From positions 1 to 64,000 of the forward strand of contig NZ_FOXD01000002.1 of the NCBI RefSeq assembly GCF_900115625.1: a stretch of 64,000 nucleotides of DNA, in the 5' to 3' direction. A program made the translations under genes and the position numbers. This document shows, piece after piece, positions 37,229 through 45,417 of the stretch. Position 1 is the stretch's first letter; each line of letters opens with the position of its first letter. The notes under the pieces were generated by a model. The model had not been told where the DNA came from. It was given only the letters and a program-made list of their open reading frames with translations, and did not search any database. The DNA is from Salibacterium halotolerans. Lineage in GTDB: Bacteria > Bacillota > Bacilli > Bacillales > Marinococcaceae.

Positions 37229-38272
37229 ATGAATAATTCCAGTAAAGAAGTAAATGTTTTGTGGTTGTCTCAAGAGGAATGTATCGAAGGTGGAGCAAAA
37301 GATATGGATATGATTCTGGAGTATGTAGAGAAAGTAAATTTATGGCTGGCGGAAGATAAAATTGTTGAACCGGAACTATTACATTTACTCTGGGAAGAAG
37401 GTAATTACTCCGGCAAGCGGATCGGGGTCCATGCTGCTCTCCTCCAATCTGAAGAAATGCGTGTTGCTGCGGTGAAAGGTATACCAAGTAATCCTTTAAA
37501 TCCGGTTGAAAGACAAACACCACGATCCAACGGTATGATTATTCTTTATAACGAGGACACAGGGTACCCTTTTGCTGTTATGGACGACACAATTGTAAGC
37601 GCTTTACGAACTGGTGCCTCAAGTGCTCTGGGAGCAAAATATCTTGCCCGTCCTGAATCGGAAATTCTCGGATTGGTAGGTTGCGGTGTTATTCAAAACG
37701 CGCACATTGAAGCGACAAGTAAAGTGATGAAAAATATAAAAACGGTACGATTGTATGATGTTGACAAGGATCGTGCGGAAAATTTTGCTTCCAGATGGAG
37801 TCATTTAGGGTATAACTTCGAAATCTGCAGTAACGTTAAAGACGCCGTAGCTGATTCAGATATTGTATATACAGCAACAAATGTGAATGTAGGTAATGAA
37901 TACATTCCTAAAGAATGGATAAAAAAAGGTTCTTTCCATTCTGGAGTTTCTATGTGGGATCATAAAGATGAAGCTGTTCTGCAGGGTTTTAATAAATACT
38001 GTATGGACTATAAACTCCGCTTAAATGATGACAAGTATCCTTTATCAGAGTTAACAAAGTCAGGCGACCTTGATTCGTCCGATATTACTGAGCTGGGCCA
38101 GGTTATAAAAGGAAATACGGTTTGCCGGGAGAATGAAGAAGACAGCATCTTTTTTGTGACGCTCGGGATATGTGCAACGGATACAGCAAACAGTTATCGA
38201 ATTTATCAAAATGCGAGAGAACGCGGAATAGGTACGGAAGTGAAATTGTGGTCTGAGCCTGCTATGTACTAA
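37229..38272 (+). CDS. Ornithine cyclodeaminase / mu-crystallin family protein
   Basis: NAD(P)-dependent enzyme of 347 residues. The substrate-side signature RTGASSALGAKYLARPES and the Rossmann motif LGLVGCGVIQNAHIEA place it in the family. Members include ornithine cyclodeaminase, pyrroline-2-carboxylate reductase, ketimine and opine-type reductases, and archaeal alanine dehydrogenase, so the reaction cannot be named from sequence. It is first in an operon with a RocA-like dehydrogenase and a Rieske oxygenase, suggesting it handles an imine or amino acid intermediate of that pathway. The promoter just upstream overlaps operator palindromes. Confidence 0.82.
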   Translation: MNNSSKEVNVLWLSQEECIEGGAKDMDMILEYVEKVNLWLAEDKIVEPELLHLLWEEGNYSGKRIGVHAALLQSEEMRVAAVKGIPSNPLNPVERQTPRSNGMIILYNEDTGYPFAVMDDTIVSALRTGASSALGAKYLARPESEILGLVGCGVIQNAHIEATSKVMKNIKTVRLYDVDKDRAENFASRWSHLGYNFEICSNVKDAVADSDIVYTATNVNVGNEYIPKEWIKKGSFHSGVSMWDHKDEAVLQGFNKYCMDYKLRLNDDKYPLSELTKSGDLDSSDITELGQVIKGNTVCRENEEDSIFFVTLGICATDTANSYRIYQNARERGIGTEVKLWSEPAMY

Positions 38273-38294
38273 GTTCTTTTAGGAGGTGTATAAA

Positions 38295-39842
38295 ATGTCT
38301 GTCGCACCATTTCAAAATCAACCGCCGATAGAGTGGGGTAAAACGGAAAACAAAGAACGTTTGTATAAGAGCCTGAAATATGTAAAAGCAGAATCAGGCA
38401 GAGAATATCCGCTGCTTATTGGCGGGGAAGAAATTTTAACCGAAAATAAAATATCTTCTCACAATCCGGCCTCTCACAATGAAGTTATAGGTTACGTAAG
38501 TCAAGCCGGCCGGGACCATATCGAAACAGCAATTTCTGCTGCCCGGAGTGCCTATAATACCTGGAGCTCAACAACCTTCCAGGAGCGGGCGTCGTACCTA
38601 TTTAAAACGGCTGAAATTATGAAACGCCGAAAAACGGAAATGATTGCCTGGCAGATATACGAGGCAGGTAAAAATTGGGCGGAAGCTGATGGGGAAATGG
38701 ATGAAGCCATCGACTTTCTGGAAATGTATGGACGCGAAGCGATGAGTCTTGATCAAGGGCAGAATCTTGTATCAGTGCCTGGAATCGAAAACTGCCTCGA
38801 ATATAGACCACTTGGAGTGGGGAGCATTATTTCACCATGGAATTTCCCTATAGCGATTGTAACCGGGATGACAGTTTCTGCATTGGTAACAGGAAACACT
38901 GTATTACTGAAACCTGCTTCTTTAACTCCTGTGATTGCGGCTAAATTTGTAGAAATAATGCAAGAAGCTGACGTACCTGATGGAGTTATTAATTTTGTAC
39001 CGGGAGCGTCCGGTGACATCGGGGATTATATGGTGGAACATCAGGATATTAACTTTGTTTCGTTTACCGGGTCAAAAGAAGCAGGGCTGCACATTGATGA
39101 AATCGCGCATAAAAGAATACCAGGTCAGCGCTGGATAAAGCGTGTAGTTGCTGAAATGGGCGGCAAGAACGGCATCGTTGTTGATGAATCAGCAGATCTT
39201 GATGCTGCCGCAGCCGAGATTATAACATCAGCCTTTGGTTATCAGGGGCAGAAGTGTTCAGCCGGATCAAGAGCGATTATCCATGAAAGCGTTTACGATG
39301 AAATGGTGAAGAAAATTATAGAACGGGCGGATACTCTTCAAGTTGGGCCAGGGAGTGAAAATAATGAAATAGGTCCAGTAATAGATGAAAAAGCGTTCAA
39401 GAAAATCAACCATTATATCGAAATTGGAAAAGGAGAAGGAACATTGGTTTTCGGCGGCACCAGTGATGACACTCACGGTTATTATATCACCCCTGCTGTT
39501 TTTAAAGATGTACCAGCAGCATCCCGTATTATGAAAGAAGAAATCTTCGGGCCTGTGCTGGCAATCTGCAAAGTGGCAGATGTGGAGGAAGGTATTCAAG
39601 TTTATAATGACACGGAATTTGGATTAACTGGATCTTTATTTACAAAGAGCCGGGATCACATGATATATGCCCGCCGGGAAATGGATTGTGGCAATCTGTT
39701 CCTTAACGGCAAATGTACGGGAGCCCTGGTAGGAGTGCAGCCGTTTGGCGGCTATTATATGTCGGGTACAGGCTCAAAGACAGGATGTCTGGACTATTTA
39801 CTGAATTTTGTGCAGGCTAAAACAATCGCAGAGAATTTGTAA
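38295..39842 (+). CDS. Aldehyde dehydrogenase, RocA-like (glutamate-semialdehyde dehydrogenase family)
   Basis: NAD-dependent oxidoreductase of 515 residues, the same length as RocA of B. subtilis, and similar throughout (start to end, including FTGSKEAGLHIDE and TGALVGVQPFGGYYMSGT). The catalytic cysteine is Cys321 in YQGQKCSAGSRA, and the general base glutamate is in VAEMGGKN. RocA oxidises glutamate semialdehyde to glutamate in proline and arginine breakdown. In this cluster it could do that, or oxidise another aldehyde such as malic semialdehyde released from carnitine. ATG 38295 has AGGAGGTG at ideal spacing. It is second in the operon, 22 bases after the cyclodeaminase-family gene. Confidence 0.88.
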   Translation: MSVAPFQNQPPIEWGKTENKERLYKSLKYVKAESGREYPLLIGGEEILTENKISSHNPASHNEVIGYVSQAGRDHIETAISAARSAYNTWSSTTFQERASYLFKTAEIMKRRKTEMIAWQIYEAGKNWAEADGEMDEAIDFLEMYGREAMSLDQGQNLVSVPGIENCLEYRPLGVGSIISPWNFPIAIVTGMTVSALVTGNTVLLKPASLTPVIAAKFVEIMQEADVPDGVINFVPGASGDIGDYMVEHQDINFVSFTGSKEAGLHIDEIAHKRIPGQRWIKRVVAEMGGKNGIVVDESADLDAAAAEIITSAFGYQGQKCSAGSRAIIHESVYDEMVKKIIERADTLQVGPGSENNEIGPVIDEKAFKKINHYIEIGKGEGTLVFGGTSDDTHGYYITPAVFKDVPAASRIMKEEIFGPVLAICKVADVEEGIQVYNDTEFGLTGSLFTKSRDHMIYARREMDCGNLFLNGKCTGALVGVQPFGGYYMSGTGSKTGCLDYLLNFVQAKTIAENL

Positions 39843-39940
39843 TATAAAGAGGTTTTCTACACGCGGAACACCTTATTAAGTGAGTTTGAATGAAGGTTAC
39901 TTCTAAGTCCCAAATACAGTGAAATAAGGAGGGGTACGTT

Positions 39941-41101
39941 ATGAATATGATTGAGGGCGGCTGGCCGAGTGATGCAGCATTTGAATCAACATTACCAGGT
40001 GAAAAATACTATGACGGGGAAACATTTAGAAAGGAATTAGAAAAAATTTGGTTTAAGACGTGGTTATGTGCAGGAAGAGAAGAAGAAATTCCTAACACTG
40101 GTAACTATACAACTGTTCAAATTGCTCACGAGAATTTCATTGTAACCCGTGGATCAGATGGTCAGATCAATGCATTTTACAACGTATGCCGGCACCGTGG
40201 TTCCAGATTGTGTACTGCTGAGTCAGGTCATTTTAGTAGAGGCAATATTATCTGTCCTTATCACAGCTGGATGTACAGCGGAGATTCGGGACAGTTAAAG
40301 AAGGCGCCGAATATCCCGGAAGAAGATGAACATTTTGATAAAAGTGAACATTCGCTGGTGAAAATAAAAGCAGAGGCATGGGATGGATATATCTGGATCA
40401 ATGTAGATCCAAATGCTCCTCCGCTGGAAGAAAGCTTTAATCTGCCTGAATCCTGGGCTATTTATGAAAGATATCAGATGGATAGACTTAAACTTGGAAA
40501 AAAGAAAACCTACACGGTGAAAGCAAATTGGAAGTTGTTGATGGAGAATGCAGAGGAATGCTATCACTGCGGGAATATTTATCCGGAGTTAAGCCGTACC
40601 ACACCTCCAAGTCAGCCTAGAAACTGGGTCGGTGAAGATGTCCCGGAGACAACCGTTCTCAAGCATGTCGGCGCCATGGCATTAAAATCGGGTTTTGAGC
40701 GCGTGAACATTGATGGTAACGCTTACAGGCCTGTATTTCCAGGACTTAATGAGGACGAAAATAATAAAATTGCCTATCTGCATATTTTCCCGCATTCCTA
40801 TATATGTATGGCATCTGATTATGTGTTCATTGCAGCAATGTTCCCGATCAAACCAGACGAGACTTTGGTCAAAGGATATTGGTTGTTTGATCCGGAGATT
40901 TTGGAACAGGAAGATCCTCCTATCGATGATGCTGTTGATTTCTGGCATGTCACAAGTCAGGAAGACTGGGAAGCAAGTGAGCTCGTACAGTTGGGGAATC
41001 AATCAAAGGCATATGAAAATGGCGGTGTTTTGACTCCAATCGATTGGAGGGTGGCTAACTTTAAGAAATATGTACAATCCGAACTCGAAAGACCGGATTA
41101 A
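39941..41101 (+). CDS. Rieske non-heme iron oxygenase alpha subunit (GbcA/CntA-like), one iron ligand altered
   Basis: Terminal oxygenase of 386 residues, probably acting on a quaternary ammonium compound. The Rieske cluster ligands are intact: Cys83-X-His85 (NVCRHRGSRLC) and Cys105-X2-His108 (CPYHSW). The catalytic domain has EECYHCGNIYPEL where glycine betaine monooxygenase GbcA has the same pattern ending HPEL. His209 is present, but the second ligand histidine is Tyr214 (codon TAT; CAT would be His). Asp342 in SQEDWEA suits the third ligand. Glu206 takes the place of the bridging aspartate, as in carnitine oxygenase CntA. AAGGAGGGG precedes the ATG. Ferredoxin and reductase genes follow. 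Activity is therefore plausible but not assured. Confidence 0.88.
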   Translation: MNMIEGGWPSDAAFESTLPGEKYYDGETFRKELEKIWFKTWLCAGREEEIPNTGNYTTVQIAHENFIVTRGSDGQINAFYNVCRHRGSRLCTAESGHFSRGNIICPYHSWMYSGDSGQLKKAPNIPEEDEHFDKSEHSLVKIKAEAWDGYIWINVDPNAPPLEESFNLPESWAIYERYQMDRLKLGKKKTYTVKANWKLLMENAEECYHCGNIYPELSRTTPPSQPRNWVGEDVPETTVLKHVGAMALKSGFERVNIDGNAYRPVFPGLNEDENNKIAYLHIFPHSYICMASDYVFIAAMFPIKPDETLVKGYWLFDPEILEQEDPPIDDAVDFWHVTSQEDWEASELVQLGNQSKAYENGGVLTPIDWRVANFKKYVQSELERPD

Positions 41102-41111
41102 AAGAGAAATA

Positions 41112-41138
41112 GGATATGGTACGAAAAATACCATATCC
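41112..41138 (+). other. Perfect stem-loop between oxygenase and ferredoxin genes
   Basis: GGATATGGTA pairs perfectly with TACCATATCC around a 7-base loop, 10 bases after the oxygenase stop. With no T-run it is more likely an mRNA stabiliser or processing site than a terminator. Confidence 0.7.
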
Positions 41139-41190
41139 ATATACCAATTGCAGCGTAGTTATTATTATTTTAAAAAGGACGGTGGGATAC

Positions 41191-41538
41191 ATGATCAGGC
41201 AGGAACGGGACGCTTCATTACAGGACAGCGGGTACATTTTTATTGCATCCAGTGACTCCATCGGTGAAGGTGAAATGATGGAAGTATCTGTTGGAAAAGA
41301 AACGGTTCTTGTAGCACGTGTGGATGGATCTGTATATGCGGTGGATGGTATATGTTCGCATGCTTATTCTGAACTAGTGGACGGTGAATTAGAGGACAAT
41401 TGTTTATATTGTCCGCTTCATTTCGCTTGTTTTGATATCCGGAATGGTGACGTATTGGAAGGGCCGGCTGACGAACCTTTATCGGTGTATACCGTGACAG
41501 AACAAAAAAGTTCTATTTGGATCAAAATAGAACGTTAA
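41191..41538 (+). CDS. Rieske-type [2Fe-2S] ferredoxin
   Basis: A small electron carrier of 115 residues feeding the oxygenase. Ligands are Cys55-X-His57 (GICSHAYSE) and Cys74-X2-His77 (YCPLHFACFD). The rest matches the beta-sandwich of BphF/CarAc-type ferredoxins (SVYAVDG before the first ligand pair, and GPADEPLSVY after). The start ATG 41191 has AAGGAC and GGTGGG upstream; 25 upstream in-frame codons are not family-like. It lies between the oxygenase and its reductase. Confidence 0.88.
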   Translation: MIRQERDASLQDSGYIFIASSDSIGEGEMMEVSVGKETVLVARVDGSVYAVDGICSHAYSELVDGELEDNCLYCPLHFACFDIRNGDVLEGPADEPLSVYTVTEQKSSIWIKIER

Positions 41539-41642
41539 TTTCTATTAATTGGTTAACAATAAATCAGCACCACTCATCATTGTAGGAAGGCTGAACAGAA
41601 CACTGAAATGTGAAAGGTTAAGATGATTGGAGGGAAATATTT

Positions 41643-42890
41643 ATGACTGCTGCCCATCCTATTGTTATTGTTGGGGCCGGTATAGCCGGAGTTCACGCGG
41701 CTGAATCACTTAGGAAAGAAGGGTATGAAGGCCGGATAGTGCTTGTTGATGGTGACACACAACCACCTTATGATCGTCCGCCGTTGTCGAAAGAATATAT
41801 GCTGGGAGAATCATCGGAATCAACTATATACCTGCGTCATGATACACGTTTTAATGAACTGGGGGTTGAGTTAAAGTTGGGTGTTCAAATCACTTCCATC
41901 GATACGGAACAACAAACGGCATCCGTCTCCGATGGCAGCACTATTCAATGGAGCAAACTTCTATTAACAACGGGATCACGTTTAAGACATTTGCAAGTGA
42001 AGGGATCAGATTTTAAGGGAGTGCACTACTTGAAAACCTTGTCGGATGCAAAAAATCTTCGCAGCAGGTTGGATGACGTACAGGAAGTCGCCATCGTCGG
42101 TTCGGGATTTATTGGAGCGGAGCTTGCCTCCTCTCTTAAAAAACTGGGAAAAAAAGTGACCATTATAGAACGCATGCCGCTGCCGCTTGCACACATCCTT
42201 GGTGATGAAATGGGAGAGTATTTTCTTCAGCTGCATCGATCGGAAGGTGTGAGTGTTATGACAGAAGACTCCGTTGTTCAATTTGATGGAACTTCCTACG
42301 TTCAGGCAGTCATAACAAAAAAGGGGCACACTATTCCTTGTCAAGCTGTCATCGTTGGAGTTGGAGTTATACCAAATACGTTATTAGCCGGCGAAGACCT
42401 CGATGTAGATCATGGATATATTGTAAATGAATTTTGCGAGACATCGCTCCCTGACGTTTATGCTGCTGGGGATTGTACCATGTGGCCGTATCAGGGAACG
42501 AACATTCACGTAGAGCATTGGGATCACGCAGTGAACCATGGTCAATGCGCTGCCAAAAACATGATGAACGAAAAGTCAACCCCCTATTCTTCCATACCTT
42601 ATTTTTGGTCCGATCAATATAACTCTCGTTTTCAATATTTTGGTCACACAAAAAATTGGAAGACGACTATACTGCGTGGAAATACGGTAGATCATCAATT
42701 CACGTATTTTTATTTAAATGAGAGCGGTATAATAGAGGCTGCTTTACTTGTGAATCAGCCGAAAAATGCGTTGACCATACGCCGGTTGATCAAACAGCAG
42801 CAACCGGTTGATTCTGCATTGTTATCTGATTCGGATGTCAGTCTGAAAAAGGTGAATATACAATCAAATGAAGATAAAGTCTCCTATTAG
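41643..42890 (+). CDS. FAD-dependent ferredoxin reductase (BphA4/putidaredoxin reductase type)
   Basis: Transfers electrons from NAD(P)H to the Rieske ferredoxin. The 415 residues contain the FAD motif VGAGIAGVHAAESLRKEGYE, PYDRPPLSKEY, the NAD motif VGSGFIGAELASSLKKLG, and the late FAD contact VYAAGDCTMWP. The C-terminal reductase domain is complete, followed by a short hydrophilic tail. TGGAGGG precedes the ATG. With the ferredoxin it makes a three-component system, unlike the two-component GbcAB and CntAB systems in which one reductase carries its own [2Fe-2S] domain. A terminator follows. Confidence 0.9.
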   Translation: MTAAHPIVIVGAGIAGVHAAESLRKEGYEGRIVLVDGDTQPPYDRPPLSKEYMLGESSESTIYLRHDTRFNELGVELKLGVQITSIDTEQQTASVSDGSTIQWSKLLLTTGSRLRHLQVKGSDFKGVHYLKTLSDAKNLRSRLDDVQEVAIVGSGFIGAELASSLKKLGKKVTIIERMPLPLAHILGDEMGEYFLQLHRSEGVSVMTEDSVVQFDGTSYVQAVITKKGHTIPCQAVIVGVGVIPNTLLAGEDLDVDHGYIVNEFCETSLPDVYAAGDCTMWPYQGTNIHVEHWDHAVNHGQCAAKNMMNEKSTPYSSIPYFWSDQYNSRFQYFGHTKNWKTTILRGNTVDHQFTYFYLNESGIIEAALLVNQPKNALTIRRLIKQQQPVDSALLSDSDVSLKKVNIQSNEDKVSY

Positions 42891-42921
42891 CCTATCCTGT
42901 TGTCACAAATATAGATGATAC

Positions 42922-42965
42922 TGCAGCATTCGCCGGGAATAACGAGCTGAATGCTGCTTTTTCTA
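42922..42965 (+). terminator. Terminator of the oxygenase operon
   Basis: GCAGCATTC pairs with GAATGCTGC, followed by TTTTTCT. It separates the operon from the regulator gene. Confidence 0.85.
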
Positions 42966-43018
42966 TGTTGTCACTTTAAAGGATGGCGTATTACGTGAAA
43001 GACTCTCCTGTGTTTTTG

Positions 43019-43052
43019 TAATCTTGATTGCAGGTAAAATCTCCTTTATAGT
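43019..43052 (+). promoter_or_regulatory. Promoter of the TetR gene with a degenerate operator
   Basis: TTGATT (43024-43029), exactly 17 bases, TATAGT (43047-43052). TAATCTTGATTG (43019-43030) overlaps the -35 box and matches the island palindrome TAATCGTGATTA at 10 of 12 positions. Confidence 0.6.
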
Positions 43053-43101
43053 AAGGAAAAGGGTTACTCGAAAAATTATAAAAGCATAAGGAGTCTCGTT
43101 A

Positions 43102-43785
43102 TTGAAGAATAAAGAAATACAAATGCAGCGAATGTGGCAGTATTTTGTTGATGCTACCGTTGAAATAATCGATCAAAAGGGAATTGAAAATGTTACAATA
43201 CGGGAAATTGCCGATAAGGCTGGTTACAATAGTGCTACGATTTATAACTACTTCCAGGAAGTTTCCCACTTAATCTTTTTTGCAGCGTTAAAGTATTTAA
43301 ATAATTTTATTGAAGACTTGCCGGCGTACATAGAAAAAAGTGATAATTCTATAGACAGGTACTTATTGAGCTGGAAATGTTTCTGTGAGCATTCCTTTGA
43401 AAATCCTGATGTATTCCATGCTATTTTTTTAGCAGATTTAGGTGACGGACCTGAAGAATTTCTGACATATTACTATAGGATTTATCAATCCGATATATTT
43501 GACGATTTCACTGAAGATTTGGAAACACTTATTGTAGAATACAACCTTTCAACAAGAAGCAGAAAAGAACTGGATAAGTCGGTTCAACAAGGTTATTTGA
43601 CCAATGATACTGCCGCTGTTATTAACGAAAGAACGGTTTTAATATGGCAGGGTATGCTGGCTACTATAATAAATAATCGACGTTACTTGAATACCGAAGA
43701 AGCAACGAATAAAACAATGCAGCATATAACAGAGATTGTAAACAGTTACAGGTTAGATAATCCAGGCTTCCTCAAAGATAAGTAG
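43102..43785 (+). CDS. TetR/AcrR-family transcriptional regulator of the catabolic island
   Basis: A 227-residue one-component regulator. The N-terminal helix-turn-helix is clear (VTIREIADKAGYNSATIYNYF, with the family's YxYF end), followed by an all-helical ligand domain without a recognised subfamily. It starts at TTG 43102 with AAGGAG at 9 bases. It is the last gene of the island. Related palindromes in its own promoter and in the BCCT/operon control region suggest it represses itself and the pathway, with release by the substrate or an intermediate. The ligand is unknown. Confidence 0.87.
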   Translation: MKNKEIQMQRMWQYFVDATVEIIDQKGIENVTIREIADKAGYNSATIYNYFQEVSHLIFFAALKYLNNFIEDLPAYIEKSDNSIDRYLLSWKCFCEHSFENPDVFHAIFLADLGDGPEEFLTYYYRIYQSDIFDDFTEDLETLIVEYNLSTRSRKELDKSVQQGYLTNDTAAVINERTVLIWQGMLATIINNRRYLNTEEATNKTMQHITEIVNSYRLDNPGFLKDK

Positions 43786-44076
43786 GCTTCCTGTAAAGTT
43801 GCATAATTAGGAAGGCTTAAGAACAAGCCGTTCAGCAGCAGGCCCGCTTTAATCTCCTTTCGCTTCCGTGTTTTAATGACCCATTATTTTTTCCTCAGCG
43901 CTCTCCTGATTGGAAGCCGGGCGGGGTTCCGCTGCTGGTACGTTATCCTCTTTTTGCTTGCAGAACCGACGAAGCACAAGGCTTTCATCCTCATCTCCTA
44001 CCACATGAATCCTCCGTTCCTTTTGTCTCTGTCTTTTCGTTTAAGTTGCTTTTGTTAAAAAATCAATTTGAAAAAC

Positions 44077-44260
44077 GAGGGTGGGATGGAAACTTAAACG
44101 TTGTATAAAAAACGAACGTTATGTAGTTATTGATGAAACGTGCTTCCACCAAGCGATGTATTTTTGACGGAGCGGCAGACTAACGCAAAAAAAGTTCCGA
44201 ATGATTCATAGGAAAGTTATTCGGAACGTTTTTATCTATAAATGGTTTTGTCCCAGCCTC
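44077..44260. repeat. Candidate miniature element with GAGGCTGGGAC-type inverted ends
   Basis: GAGGGTGGGATGGAAAC at the left faces GTTTTGTCCCAGCCTC at the right (complement GAGGCTGGGACAAAAC), 184 bases end to end. Such GAGGCTGGGAC-ended elements are, as I recall, found in many Firmicutes genomes. The interior is non-coding and ends in a strong hairpin. Confidence 0.55.
44186..44234. terminator. Terminator-like hairpin inside the repeat element
   Basis: AAAAAAAGTTCCGAAT pairs with ATTCGGAACGTTTTT. It lies about 170 bases past the stop of minus-strand ylaI and could end that message. Confidence 0.8.
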
Positions 44261-44407
44261 TTCTTTGCCTGGGCTTTTCACGGAAGGAGCGGTGTGACAT
44301 AGTATGAGTAGATGGTCGGTGAAAGTTAGAGGAAGCGGCGGAGGATTTGGAGGAAAAGAAGATCTGTATAAAAAAACCGGGGAGCCTGAGCGGCTGCACC
44401 CCGGAAA

Positions 44408-44608
44408 CTACCAATCATCATCGGAAACCGGATCCCGGTAGGGACGGAAATTCCCTGTAGCCCACCGTTCCAATGTTCTCTTCTCGATACGCGCGTGGCA
44501 GGAGCTGCACATAAATGTGTGAATCGGCCGGTTCCGAAGTTTTTTGGCAAGCGGATCATCATTATTTAAATCGTGTATCGTATCGCAGATGACACATTTT
44601 ACTTTCAT
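44408..44608 (-). CDS. ylaI: YlaI-family zinc-ribbon protein (DUF2197)
   Basis: A 66-residue protein with two CXXC pairs (VKCVICDTIH and FMCSSCHARIEKRT) that should bind one zinc ion. The middle DDPLAKKLRNRPIHTF is typical of the family. Function unknown. GGAGGG precedes the ATG. In B. subtilis it follows ylaH directly; here the accessory island lies between them. Confidence 0.9.
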   Translation of the reverse strand: MKVKCVICDTIHDLNNDDPLAKKLRNRPIHTFMCSSCHARIEKRTLERWATGNFRPYRDPVSDDDW

Positions 44609-44785
44609 CGTATCCCTCCAGATGCTTCCCTTTGAAAAAGGGACGATTTCATTATAACATAGCAGTAGAGCAGTACATATTGACCTGGAGATGAAAGTCT
44701 GCGGGATGTCTGCTTAACGTTCCTTCCACTGACCATTTTATGCAGGGGCAGGAACGCACCGCTTCAAAAAAAGGAGGGGCTGAAT

Positions 44786-45250
44786 GTGCCGAATCATGTT
44801 GAAACATGTCTGACTGAGGAGCTTTTGACTCTTCTCCGGCAGGAACGCTATGTCACGCTGTCCACGATTGATCATGAGACGAACGCACCAAGTGTGAGTG
44901 CCATTTCATGGCTTTATGCCATGGACTCCAACACCGTACGATTCTGTGTGGAGAGCAGATCTGTGATTTTGGACAACCTGAAGCAGAACAATCAGATTGT
45001 TATTACGTTTATCGGAAATGGATCCACGTATGCCATCTCAGGTAAAGGGGTTATCATCTCTGAAGAAGTGGAAGACATGCCGATTAAACTGGGATTAATC
45101 GAGTGCCGCGTCGAGGAAGTGAAAGATATTATGTTCTACGGCGCTAAAATTGTCAACGACCCACAATTCGAAAAAACGTATGATGCAGAAGCGGCACTGA
45201 AACTGGATAACCAAGTAATGGAAGCGATGAAGAATCCTTCTGTTGAATAA
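44786..45250 (+). CDS. Pyridoxamine 5'-phosphate oxidase-fold protein
   Basis: A 154-residue split-barrel protein of the PNPOx-like flavin/heme-binding superfamily. Seen: RQERYVTLSTIDHETNAPSV, an N-terminal strand pair typical of the fold, then VRFCVESRSVILDNLKQN, the usual cofactor-side segment. The true cofactor (FMN, F420 or heme) and reaction are not readable. It starts at GTG 44786 behind AAAAGGAGGGG. It lies between ylaI and phoH in the conserved yla block. Confidence 0.82.
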   Translation: MPNHVETCLTEELLTLLRQERYVTLSTIDHETNAPSVSAISWLYAMDSNTVRFCVESRSVILDNLKQNNQIVITFIGNGSTYAISGKGVIISEEVEDMPIKLGLIECRVEEVKDIMFYGAKIVNDPQFEKTYDAEAALKLDNQVMEAMKNPSVE

Positions 45251-45417
45251 AGCGGCACAGATAAAGAATCGCGTATTTTTTACGTCAATATTGTCCAAGT
45301 TGAAGCATATGAAAGAACAAGACCATTTTTAAGTTAAAGATGTATTTGTCCTCCGTCCGCGTTTTATGCAAAAGAACGACGGCATGATGTTTCATTTTCG
45401 AATAGGGAGGAACTGCC

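Larger units (their letters stand above)
43786..44407. other. Right edge of the island, no intact gene
   Basis: About 290 bases after tetR hold only short frames that look like chance. The rest is a repeat-like element (44077-44260) with a terminator in it. The sequence then runs into the 3' end of ylaI. Confidence 0.6.

Noticed and set aside
43876-44058. 60-codon plus-strand frame after tetR
   Set aside because: Cys/Phe/Leu-rich, no ribosome site, no family resemblance.
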